A stretch of 63,171 nucleotides of DNA from Prochlorococcus sp. AG-347-K10 (lineage in GTDB: Bacteria; Cyanobacteriota; Cyanobacteriia; PCC-6307; Cyanobiaceae). A program made the translations under genes and the position numbers. The notes beneath the pieces are model-generated. The model did no database searches and was not told the DNA's origin. It saw nothing but the letters and a program-made list of their open reading frames with translations. The stretch spans positions 1-63,171 of the forward strand of contig QCCB01000008.1 in NCBI GenBank assembly GCA_003278955.1, written 5' to 3'. Of this stretch, positions 52,293 to 59,611 are shown in pieces (within the stretch, counting starts at the first letter, position 1; the number at the start of each line of letters is the position of its first letter).

Positions 52293-52679
52293 TTATGTAA
52301 AAAAATCTAATGGCAATGGTCCAAAAGTATTAGATTTTTTAGCATCTTCTTCATACTGACATGTTATTAAAATTCCTTCTCCAAGACCATTTTCAGATCT
52401 TACAAAAACATTACCAGTTTTTTGATTAGCTTTTAAAAAAACGCTTCCATCAGCATGAAGAGAACCTAGATTCCCAAACTTAATTAAGGAATATTTCTTA
52501 GAAACTGATTGTAATGCTTCAATAGCCTTATTATCGCAAGGTGCCATTATGCCTATTGTTATCCAATCGGCATTAAAAATATTTGCTTCTAGTTCCTCTA
52601 AAAGTTTTTTTTCTTGACTATTACTTAATTGAGGCGCAGTTCTAAAATTATTTAAATCGACTAATTTATTTATTTCCAC
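52293..52679 (-). CDS. DUF1824 family protein
   Basis: 128 residues from GTG 52679; a longer frame to 52733 would run into the MIF gene and gives an atypical N-terminus. Family-like blocks: LNNFRTAPQLSNSQEKKLLE, ADWITIGIMAPCDNKAIEAL, LKANQKTGNVFVRSENGLGE, GILITCQYE and the ending GPLPLDFF. Soluble cyanobacterial protein of unknown function. It follows the tautomerase gene by 23 bp. Confidence 0.75.
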   Translation of the reverse strand: MEINKLVDLNNFRTAPQLSNSQEKKLLEELEANIFNADWITIGIMAPCDNKAIEALQSVSKKYSLIKFGNLGSLHADGSVFLKANQKTGNVFVRSENGLGEGILITCQYEEDAKKSNTFGPLPLDFFT

Positions 52680-52702
52680 TAGCTTAGTACCAAAAAAAAT
52701 TT

Positions 52703-53035
52703 TTATCCAAATGTTCTTCCATTCCAAGCCCACAATGAAGCTGGCACATCCTCAAAAGAAATATAAATCCTATTAGCAGGGATCCCCATTTTCTCATATA
52801 CAAAATCTGATATTGGCTTTGCCATTTCTGAAGGATTTAGAGAACCTATTGATTTGATTTCTAAAAAGCAAGAAGGTGTCTCATCATCAAAATATATTTG
52901 GCAATTATCATCTATTTTTACCATAACAAAACTTCTTGATTTGTTAGTTAAAGATGAAATAAGAATTGAAATTTCTTCGAGTAATTTAGCTTTATCTTTT
53001 ATTTTTGCTGAAGTCGAAACATTAATATAAGGCAT
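52703..53035 (-). CDS. MIF-like tautomerase
   Basis: 110 residues. Tautomerase/MIF superfamily with the N-terminal proline (MPYINVSTSAKIKDKAKLLE) that acts as catalytic base once Met is removed. Other marks: SRSFVMVKIDDN, GSLNPSEMAKPISDFVYEKM, GIPANRIYISFEDVPASLWA, WNGRTFG. Length and ending match the family. It probably forms trimers; the physiological substrate is unknown. Confidence 0.92.
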   Translation of the reverse strand: MPYINVSTSAKIKDKAKLLEEISILISSLTNKSRSFVMVKIDDNCQIYFDDETPSCFLEIKSIGSLNPSEMAKPISDFVYEKMGIPANRIYISFEDVPASLWAWNGRTFG

Positions 53036-53037
53036 GT

Positions 53038-53211
53038 CTATGCAGCAAGATAATCTTTCTTAGAATCTTTTTGTAGATAAGCAGTTTTATTTTTAAAATT
53101 TCTTTTTGATGAAAGATATGCCATATCGTATGAACTTATTCCATTTTTATAAGGATTGAAAAGAGCATTTTTAGACCTGTTTTTTTTGCTCTTCTTGAAC
53201 TCAATCATCAT
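53038..53211 (-). CDS. 57-aa basic protein
   Basis: Two consecutive ATG codons (53211, 53208); TAG at 53038. Begins MMIEFKKSKKNRSKNALFNP and ends KNKTAYLQKDSKKDYLAA. Highly basic with several Tyr, no membrane helix. It ends 2 bp before the tautomerase start and is probably cotranscribed. Function unknown. Confidence 0.5.
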   Translation of the reverse strand: MMIEFKKSKKNRSKNALFNPYKNGISSYDMAYLSSKRNFKNKTAYLQKDSKKDYLAA

Positions 53212-53340
53212 TATTTAATCATTAATTAATAATTTAACTTTTTTTGGATAGATGTCTAGTTTTTTTGAGAATATTTAATCTATTAAATTATAATAAATTT
53301 CTTTTACACAATTAGAATTTCTTTTTACTAGATTTGAAAT

Positions 53341-54000
53341 GTGGATTCAAAATTATTTGCTTTGGAAGTCTTAAATAATTATCAAAGAAAAAAAATTGAT
53401 GAGAGTAATGATGAAGAATTTTATTCTGATCCAAAATTTGTTTATCATCTAGATGCAAATTTCAGGCAAAATTTATCAGATTTATATGAAAGAGAAATTG
53501 ATAATTATTCAACCGTTCTTGATTTAATGTCCAGTTGGGATAGTTACTTACCTAGAGGGAAAAAATATAAAAAAGTTATTGGACATGGTTTAAACAAACA
53601 AGAACTTGAAAAAAACAAAATTTTTGATTATTTTTGGATACAAAATTTTAATTTAAGTCAACAAATTCCCCTAGAGAAAGAAAGCGTTGATTATTGCTTG
53701 ATGGTAGCCGCATGGCAATATTTACAATATCCAGAGAATTTAACTAAAGAAATTGCAAGAATATTGAGTAGAAATGGCAAAATTATTATTGCTTTTTCAA
53801 ACAGAGCATTTTGGCATAAAGCTCCTAACATATGGACATCATCTACTGAAGGAGAAAGGATTAAATATGTAAGAAAAGTATTAATCTCAAACGGATTTAA
53901 TGAGCCAAAAATTATCAAAAAGTTTACTGAACCAGCACTTAATATCTTTAATTTTTTAAATAAAGACCCATTTTATTGTTTAATCGCAACCAGAAAGTAA
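53341..54000 (+). CDS. Class I SAM-dependent methyltransferase
   Basis: 219 residues with a GTG start. Methyltransferase type 11-like: STVLDLMSSWDSYLPRGKKY (motif I position), VIGHGLNKQELEKNKIFDYF, SVDYCLMVAAWQYLQYPENL (motif IV), LSRNGKIIIAFSNRAFWHKA. The glycine-rich motif I is degenerate (DLMSSWDSYLP), as in a cyanobacterial/plastid subgroup. Substrate unknown. Divergent from the 53038-53211 gene. Confidence 0.8.
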   Translation: MDSKLFALEVLNNYQRKKIDESNDEEFYSDPKFVYHLDANFRQNLSDLYEREIDNYSTVLDLMSSWDSYLPRGKKYKKVIGHGLNKQELEKNKIFDYFWIQNFNLSQQIPLEKESVDYCLMVAAWQYLQYPENLTKEIARILSRNGKIIIAFSNRAFWHKAPNIWTSSTEGERIKYVRKVLISNGFNEPKIIKKFTEPALNIFNFLNKDPFYCLIATRK

Positions 54001-54109
54001 ATTTTTAATTTCATTACATTAAACAACAACTCTATGAAAAAGTTATCAACTATTTTTCATAGCCATAATTTTAAATTTTTACTAATATTGGGTAGTTAAA
54101 ATTAATCAT

Positions 54110-54355
54110 ATGGGTTCTAAAAGAGAAAAATATCCTGAAAAATGTCCATGGGACCTTGGCCCCAATCAACATTTAGCAAAAGAAGAGAACTGGACTTTAA
54201 GATTAGGAGAAGCAAATGTATGCTTTAGCAAAAATAAATTAGATAATAATTATTTTCATGTAATTAGTAATGAAAATGAAGAGCAAATTCTAGCTTTTAG
54301 AGCAAGACTTTTATATCAAAAACTACTTGATAAAGGTTTTAGATTGGTTGAATAA
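54110..54355 (+). CDS. Hypothetical 81-aa protein
   Basis: 81 residues, MGSKREKYPEKCPWDLGPNQ at the N-terminus and a C-terminal helix AFRARLLYQKLLDKGFRLVE. Soluble with two cysteines. ATG start. Convergent with the DUF3386 gene, 6 bp apart. Not recognised. Confidence 0.6.
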   Translation: MGSKREKYPEKCPWDLGPNQHLAKEENWTLRLGEANVCFSKNKLDNNYFHVISNENEEQILAFRARLLYQKLLDKGFRLVE

Positions 54356-54361
54356 AAAAAC

Positions 54362-55015
54362 CTAATTTAATAAGCATAGGTCCTTGAAGATAAACTTTTG
54401 TGTTTCTTCTTCTTGATTTTGGTTTAAGTATTTTATTGTCCTCGAATTTAATATCCAATAATCGTCTTTACCCATATTTAGAAATTCATCCTCATATTCC
54501 AATTTTTGAGAATTTGTCTCAAATGTATCAGGATCAATTTGTTGGCTACTATATTTTTTACTAAGGGAACCTGTTCCTGTATCTAAAAATTCTTCAACAA
54601 AAATTTCTATTATAGTTCCATGAATTTTTCTGTAGACCATATTAATACAGTTATTTTTAACTCTATATTTATCACCATGATTCTTACCTGAAACACTCAT
54701 TTCAATCCCACTTTCAGAATTTTTAAGTAAATTAAAATTATTTTCTGAGTGCACTGATTCAAATTCTCTCTTTACCCTATGTATACACACTTCAAATAAC
54801 TGAGAGGCAATACTTTTAACTACTTTTTCATCTTCTATATTTTGAATATTTGGTTTAAAATCCTTTCCTAATAAGAAGTTACCTTTATGAATATTATTAT
54901 TAGTCAAGAAAATACATTTACCTTGGTAACCATGAAAATCATTCTTCCAGGTGTAACGATTTTCATAAGCCTTTTTAAAAATCTCCTTACAATTAATTTC
55001 TTTTAGATTATCCAT
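54362..55015 (-). CDS. DUF3386 family protein
   Basis: 217 residues. Family marks: the AYENRYTWKNDFHGYQGKCI start, then beta-rich SGIEMSVSGKNHGDKYRVKN, NMVYRKIHGTIIEIFVEEFL, DTGTGSLSKKYSSQQIDPDT and a C-terminal LEYEDEFLNMGKDDYWILNS. Probably a soluble beta-barrel-like protein; function is unknown. It lies downstream of the pcb gene, past a terminator, near the iron-stress genes. Confidence 0.75.
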   Translation of the reverse strand: MDNLKEINCKEIFKKAYENRYTWKNDFHGYQGKCIFLTNNNIHKGNFLLGKDFKPNIQNIEDEKVVKSIASQLFEVCIHRVKREFESVHSENNFNLLKNSESGIEMSVSGKNHGDKYRVKNNCINMVYRKIHGTIIEIFVEEFLDTGTGSLSKKYSSQQIDPDTFETNSQKLEYEDEFLNMGKDDYWILNSRTIKYLNQNQEEETQKFIFKDLCLLN

Positions 55016-55045
55016 TAATTTTTTGAAAACGTCAGATAATTATAC

Positions 55046-55079
55046 AAAAAAAACCTCCCTGTTATTGGAGAGGTTTTTT
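55046..55079 (-). terminator. Intrinsic terminator of the pcb gene
   Basis: AACCTC/GAGGTT stem extended by CC/GG inside (55053-55075), with T-rich tracts on both strands. It lies 12 bp after the pcb stop and before the DUF3386 gene. Confidence 0.8.
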
Positions 55080-55090
55080 GTTAGTTTAAA

Positions 55091-56149
55091 TTAGTTTTGA
55101 GTAATTTTTGTATTTTCAATATTATCAAAAGCTTGACCAATTTTCTTAAAGTCAAATCCCATAGCTCTTAGTGCGTGCCAAAGATGACCTTGTAAGAAAA
55201 AGAAACCCAAATAAAAATGAGTATTAGCAAGCCAAGCTCTTGAACTATATGCTCCTGAACCCAAATCTACTGTATCAGTAAAATAAGGAGCAAATTCAAA
55301 TTGAAGCTTTAATGGTTCTCCATATAGATCGACTGGATATATGGTCGTATTCGAAGCACACCAAAAAGCAGCAACAAAAGCCATATATGAAACACCAACA
55401 ACTGAGTATGACAAAATTGCCTCGGCGCCAAGTAATCCCTTCCCTTTAAATTCTGTATATTCTCCAAATTGTTTAGTACAAATGTGGAAAACACCTCCAA
55501 TTATTTCTAGGAAAGCTAGGAAAGCATGTCCTCCCATAACGTCTTCCAGACTATCTATTTTTAAAAAATCAAATTGATGATTCCAGATAGCGGCAATATC
55601 TAAATTGTAAATAACTTGTCTTGTAGATCCTATTGCTGGGTCGTAAATTCCATGAATACGAGCCCATTCAACGAACATAATTGCTCCAAGCCCAAGAAAG
55701 ATTAGATGATGACCAAGAATAAAAGTTAATTTATCTGGGTCATCCCATTCGAAATCAAATTTTTGTGGCTTACTATTTTCTGGGTAGTCTCCAAGATCAC
55801 CTGCAAATTTGTTGGAATGTAATAATCCCCCAGCACCCAATACTGCTGAGAAAATTAGATGTAATGTGCAAATTACAACAATTCCATATGGTTCTGTAAT
55901 AACACCATTTTCTACGCCACCAATTCCAATACCCGCAAGGTGAGGCAAAACAATTGCTTTCTGTGCACCCATTGGAATACTTGCGTCGTAACGGGCCAAT
56001 TCAAATAATCCAAAAGCTCCTGCCCAGAACATCATTAGGCCTGCATGGGCAGCATGAGCAGCTATGAATTTACCTGAACGGCCAACAACACCCGAATTCC
56101 CCGCGTACCAGTCATAGGTGACATCAGATTTTCCGTAAGTTTGTAACAC
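55091..56149 (-). CDS. pcb: Pcb/IsiA-type chlorophyll-binding antenna protein
   Basis: 352 residues, six membrane helices, CP43 relative without the large lumenal loop. It begins MLQTYGKSDVTYDWYAGNSG. Chlorophyll ligand regions: GKFIAAHAAHAGLMMFWAGA, FILGHHLIFLGLGAIMFVEW, DVMGGHAFLAFLEIIGGVFH, YLGFFFLQGHLWHALRAMGF. Divinyl-chlorophyll antenna around PSI or PSII in Prochlorococcus. Position 143 bp downstream of flavodoxin suggests the iron-stress-induced, IsiA-like type; this is inferred from context. Confidence 0.92.
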   Translation of the reverse strand: MLQTYGKSDVTYDWYAGNSGVVGRSGKFIAAHAAHAGLMMFWAGAFGLFELARYDASIPMGAQKAIVLPHLAGIGIGGVENGVITEPYGIVVICTLHLIFSAVLGAGGLLHSNKFAGDLGDYPENSKPQKFDFEWDDPDKLTFILGHHLIFLGLGAIMFVEWARIHGIYDPAIGSTRQVIYNLDIAAIWNHQFDFLKIDSLEDVMGGHAFLAFLEIIGGVFHICTKQFGEYTEFKGKGLLGAEAILSYSVVGVSYMAFVAAFWCASNTTIYPVDLYGEPLKLQFEFAPYFTDTVDLGSGAYSSRAWLANTHFYLGFFFLQGHLWHALRAMGFDFKKIGQAFDNIENTKITQN

Positions 56150-56292
56150 TTGATTTAAGTAAACAGCAAATTGAGCATATTGCTTATCGCTATTGTTTTT
56201 ACATGTTCTTTACAGATTTAATTACTTATGTAAAAAAAACATATTGTAAAAGAACAAATGTTACAAATTGGGGAAGTAATATCTGTGAAAGC

Positions 56293-56817
56293 TTACGCCA
56301 ATGAAGGAATTTCACCCTTAAGCTGAGAAGCCCATGTTTCAAGACGAGAATCGGTCAAATCAGATTCACTATCCTCATCAAGAGGTAATCCACAAAAGCT
56401 TTCTCCTATAACACTTTTTGATTCATCAAAGGTATACGAAGATTTATCTACGTAACCGACCATTTCAGCGCCTGCTTTTGTGAAGTAGCTATGAAGTTCT
56501 TCCATTGCATCACAATAGTTTTCTGTATATGTAGAAGAATCTCCTAAACCAAAAATCGCAACTTTTTTTCCTGATAAACTTAGTTCACCAATATCCTCTA
56601 AGATTGAATCCCATGCAGTTCCAGATCTTTCTTCATCGGCACCAGTATTCCAAGTGGGTATCCCGCAGATAATTCCATCAAGACCTTCAAATTCGGAAAG
56701 ATCATCCACATCAGATACATCCTTAGGTGCTTCTGCTGAAGAAATAAAGTTGTGAAGACGATCAGCTACGTCTTCAGTTTTTCCAGTTGTAGTTGCGTAA
56801 TAAATTCCTACAGTCAT
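56293..56817 (-). CDS. isiB: Flavodoxin
   Basis: 174 residues, long-chain flavodoxin. FMN phosphate loop GIYYATTTGKTEDVADRLH, isoalloxazine loops IPTWNTGADEERSGTAWDSI and FGLGDSSTYTENYCDAMEEL, and the GFCGLPLDE-like VIGESFCGLPLDEDSESDL. It replaces ferredoxin as PSI electron acceptor under iron limitation. First gene of the isiB-pcb minus-strand pair; divergent from the AhpC/TSA-like gene. Confidence 0.96.
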   Translation of the reverse strand: MTVGIYYATTTGKTEDVADRLHNFISSAEAPKDVSDVDDLSEFEGLDGIICGIPTWNTGADEERSGTAWDSILEDIGELSLSGKKVAIFGLGDSSTYTENYCDAMEELHSYFTKAGAEMVGYVDKSSYTFDESKSVIGESFCGLPLDEDSESDLTDSRLETWASQLKGEIPSLA

Positions 56818-56975
56818 AACTTCAAAATGTTTACATTAGAATAATAAAATCTAGAAACGTTAAATTAATTTCTTTAAAAACTTTTTCATGTAAAATTTTA
56901 TACTAATCAAGGTAAGAAAAATTTTTTGAGAAAAATTTTAAAAAATTCAACCCATCGTGACTAACAAATTTTAAA

Positions 56976-57689
56976 ATGGAAATAAAAAATCTTATTGAAG
57001 AATTCAACTTTAATGGGCATAAAAAATTCAAATTAATTGTTTTATTTGGTTTATTGGGAGATTTTGATAGCTTTGAATATGCACTAAATTTGAAAAGTTT
57101 TATAGATAAAAATCAAGATAAAAATTTAGATATTTTTGCAATTGCTATTGGGAATCAAAATGGAAAAGAAAAATTCTGTAAATTTACTGGCTTTCACAAA
57201 GAAAATTTAGTAGTTGTCTCTGATAATCAAATCCATAATAATCTAAAAGCCTCAAGAGGATTAAATATTGGTTTAGGAGGTTGGATCAATATGCTTTTGA
57301 TGTTATCAGGTATAAATTCTTTTAAAACAATTAAAGAAGTTATAAGAGGTTACACCGGCGATCGAAAAGCAAAGCAAATTTATTCAGAATTTGACAAGAT
57401 TAACGTTTTAAAATTTTTAAAATTTTCAGGTAATTCTTTTAAAAAGGTTTTCGGGGATGGTTATTTGAGACCATTTGAATTAGCCACATTTAGATTGAAT
57501 AATATGAATGAAATAATTCAAAATTGGAGTGATTATATTCTTAATGAAGAATACCTTCCACAAAGAGGAGCTTCTTTTCTCTTGAATAATAAAAATCAAA
57601 TTATTTATAAATTTTTTTCAAACGATGTGCTTGGATATTCATCAAATATGAGGGATCCGTTAGGTTTTTTGAGCGATTTAATTAAATAA
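56976..57689 (+). CDS. AhpC/TSA (peroxiredoxin-like) family protein
   Basis: 237 residues. Thioredoxin-fold N-terminal half: KLIVLFGLLGDFDSFEYALN, then NLDIFAIAIGNQNGKEKFCK, FTGFHKENLVVVSDNQIHNN, LGGWINMLLMLSGI, GYTGDRKA, and the closing QRGASFLLNNKNQIIYKFFS. This is the PRXL2-type arrangement, but the usual N-terminal CxxC/peroxidatic Cys is replaced by a GLLGDFDSFE stretch, so peroxidase activity is doubtful. Divergent from isiB, so possibly co-regulated by iron or redox. Confidence 0.75.
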   Translation: MEIKNLIEEFNFNGHKKFKLIVLFGLLGDFDSFEYALNLKSFIDKNQDKNLDIFAIAIGNQNGKEKFCKFTGFHKENLVVVSDNQIHNNLKASRGLNIGLGGWINMLLMLSGINSFKTIKEVIRGYTGDRKAKQIYSEFDKINVLKFLKFSGNSFKKVFGDGYLRPFELATFRLNNMNEIIQNWSDYILNEEYLPQRGASFLLNNKNQIIYKFFSNDVLGYSSNMRDPLGFLSDLIK

Positions 57690-57708
57690 TAGTTTTTAAA
57701 ATATTTTT

Positions 57709-57972
57709 ATGAATGTAGATATATTTGGATATTTTGCAGCGATTTTAACAACAGCAGCATTTCTACCTCAATTGATAAAAACTTTAAAAACAAAAAAGGC
57801 AGATGATGTTTCTTTGACAACATTAATAATGTTTATTATCGGTGTTTTGTCTTGGATTATTTACGGTTATAAAATTTCTTCTACACCAATATTGATAGCA
57901 AATCTAATTACCCTGATCTTAAATTTATTGATATTAATCTCTAAAATATATTTTTCAAAAATACTAAAATGA
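57709..57972 (+). CDS. SemiSWEET-type sugar transporter
   Basis: 87 residues with three membrane helices. PQ-loop/SemiSWEET: FGYFAAILTTAAFLPQLIKT (PQ motif), LKTKKADDVSLTTLIMFIIG, VLSWIIYGYKISSTPILIAN. It would dimerise to form a sugar uniporter. ATG start, 19 bp after the AhpC/TSA-like gene on the same strand. Confidence 0.88.
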   Translation: MNVDIFGYFAAILTTAAFLPQLIKTLKTKKADDVSLTTLIMFIIGVLSWIIYGYKISSTPILIANLITLILNLLILISKIYFSKILK

Positions 57973-58053
57973 GTAAAAAAATTTTTTTTAAGTAATTAAA
58001 TTTAGATTTATTACTTAAATCTTGATTAAAATATAATAAAAAATTTACTGATC

Positions 58054-58278
58054 TTGAAAACTTCAAAATGCTGGGTTTGGTTTAAAGGAAGCCTTAACAA
58101 GGGTGGATATTGGAAAGAAGGTTTTACATGTACTTTTGATGAGAACCCAGGAGTTTTAATAGAAAGTCCTGCTTATGTAACTTGTCGGGTTCCTACATGG
58201 AGAGTTTTGACTGAAGAACCAGAAAATTTATATAAATCTCCTCTAATTCCTGACAAAGCAATCTGGAAAATAATTTAA
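58054..58278 (+). CDS. Hypothetical 74-aa protein
   Basis: 74 residues from a TTG start; no in-frame ATG. KCWVWFKGSLNKGGYWKEGF, then DENPGVLIESPAYVTCRVPT and TEEPENLYKSPLIPDKAIWK. Rich in Trp and Gly, soluble, three cysteines. Probably a small beta-rich protein. Not recognised. Confidence 0.5.
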   Translation: MKTSKCWVWFKGSLNKGGYWKEGFTCTFDENPGVLIESPAYVTCRVPTWRVLTEEPENLYKSPLIPDKAIWKII

Positions 58279-58371
58279 ATTCTAAATTAACAATAAAAAA
58301 CTTTTTGACTGCGCTATGGCGAGTTAAGATTGCTTTAATAAATATTTAATTAAACAATCTACTCTCTTTTT

Positions 58372-59277
58372 ATAAATATTATCCCTTTTTTAATCTGTGG
58401 TTTTCTTCTGGGGGAAAAGAATCCAAAGATTTCAAAATATATAGCAAGACCTCTAATAAGATTTGGCATTCCATTAAGTGTAATGGGTCTCCTATTAAAG
58501 GAAGGTATAGATATAAATCTAATTAAAAGTGCTTTTTTAGCATTCTTTGTAATTGGATTTTTATTAACTCTAATAAATATAATCCCAATATTTAAGAATA
58601 GGCTTTCAAATTACACATTGCAGCTAGCTGGCCTAATAGGTAATACATCATTTCTTGGAATACCAATTGCTCTAGCTCTTCTACCTTCAACAACTATAAA
58701 TTTCACTATTGGATTTGATTTAGGAACCACACTTTTCGCTTGGATATTTGGACCTTTTTTTCTTCAAGAAAAATCCAAAAGCAATAACATTCTAAACATC
58801 AAAGGATTATTAAATGCATTGATAAATAGCCCTGCATCAAGAGGGATTATTGGTGTACTTATTGCATATCTTTTTCAAATAAATGAAATTTTAGGCAATT
58901 ATCTTTGGATTCCTGCAAGAATAGTTATTGCTTTGGCAATAATAATTGTGGGAACAAGACTTGGAATAATCACAAAACAAAATGAGAGAATTTTGGATCT
59001 AAATGAAGAAATTAAATTTTCAATTTTATTAAAGTTATTTATTCTTCCCTTTATTATTTTTTTAATATGTAAAATTTTAAATTTTAACTTCTATCAATCA
59101 TCTGCAATAATTCTTCAGGCAGCAACCCCAACGGCAATATCCACAATATTAATGGCAGAAGCTTATGGTGTGAAACAAAAAATAGCTTCAAAAATTCTGT
59201 TTACTACAACCTTAATTTCAATAATTACCATCCCTCTAATAAAAATGTTCATGAATTTATTTATTCAAACCACTTAA
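58372..59277 (+). CDS. AEC (auxin efflux carrier) family transporter with non-canonical start
   Basis: From the first ATG (58483) only 264 residues are read, but the frame is open back to 58354 and the upstream codons encode the first family helix (NIIPFLICGFLLGEKNPKIS). ATA at 58372 would give about 301 residues, the normal length; no ATG, GTG or TTG lies between 58354 and 58483. Later marks: GLIGNTSFLGIPIALALLPS and QAATPTAISTILMAEAYGVK. It may use ATA/ATT or be a decayed gene. Probably exports an organic anion. Confidence 0.75.
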   Translation: MNIIPFLICGFLLGEKNPKISKYIARPLIRFGIPLSVMGLLLKEGIDINLIKSAFLAFFVIGFLLTLINIIPIFKNRLSNYTLQLAGLIGNTSFLGIPIALALLPSTTINFTIGFDLGTTLFAWIFGPFFLQEKSKSNNILNIKGLLNALINSPASRGIIGVLIAYLFQINEILGNYLWIPARIVIALAIIIVGTRLGIITKQNERILDLNEEIKFSILLKLFILPFIIFLICKILNFNFYQSSAIILQAATPTAISTILMAEAYGVKQKIASKILFTTTLISIITIPLIKMFMNLFIQTT

Positions 59278-59359
59278 ATGAAGGTCATTAAGATGCATGA
59301 TTGATGAATATTGTAAAGATTATATCCTGATAACTAAATAATGTCTTAAGATTTAGTAT

Positions 59360-59611
59360 ATGAAGTCAGCAAACCCTGAAAATGAATATATCCCTCTAGA
59401 TCTAAGGATTTCTGTGAGGAGAGAAACCCTAAGACTTATCTTAGAGATGGCTCAAGATATGGGAATAAGCATTAATGAAGTTTTTAGTTTTTTAGCCGAA
59501 GATTCTGTCATCGATCTTGAATTAATGGAAGATTTAAATAAAATTGATATCCCAAGCAAGTGCAGCATTTATGATTTAAAAAATGCTCTTCTTAAAAAAA
59601 GACTTTGTTAA
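59360..59611 (+). CDS. Small protein with ribbon-helix-helix-like N-terminus
   Basis: 83 residues. YIPLDLRISVRRETLRLILE, then MAQDMGISINEVFSFLAEDS and a C-terminal helix KCSIYDLKNALLKKRL. The beta-strand plus two helices order suggests an RHH fold and possible DNA binding, but there is no clear match. ATG start. Overlaps the ArnT-like gene by 4 bp at their 3' ends. Confidence 0.5.
   Translation: MKSANPENEYIPLDLRISVRRETLRLILEMAQDMGISINEVFSFLAEDSVIDLELMEDLNKIDIPSKCSIYDLKNALLKKRLC

Noticed and set aside
52680..52733. N-terminal extension of the DUF1824 gene
   Set aside because: It overlaps the MIF-like gene and has an unlikely sequence for the family; GTG 52679 is preferred, though not proven.
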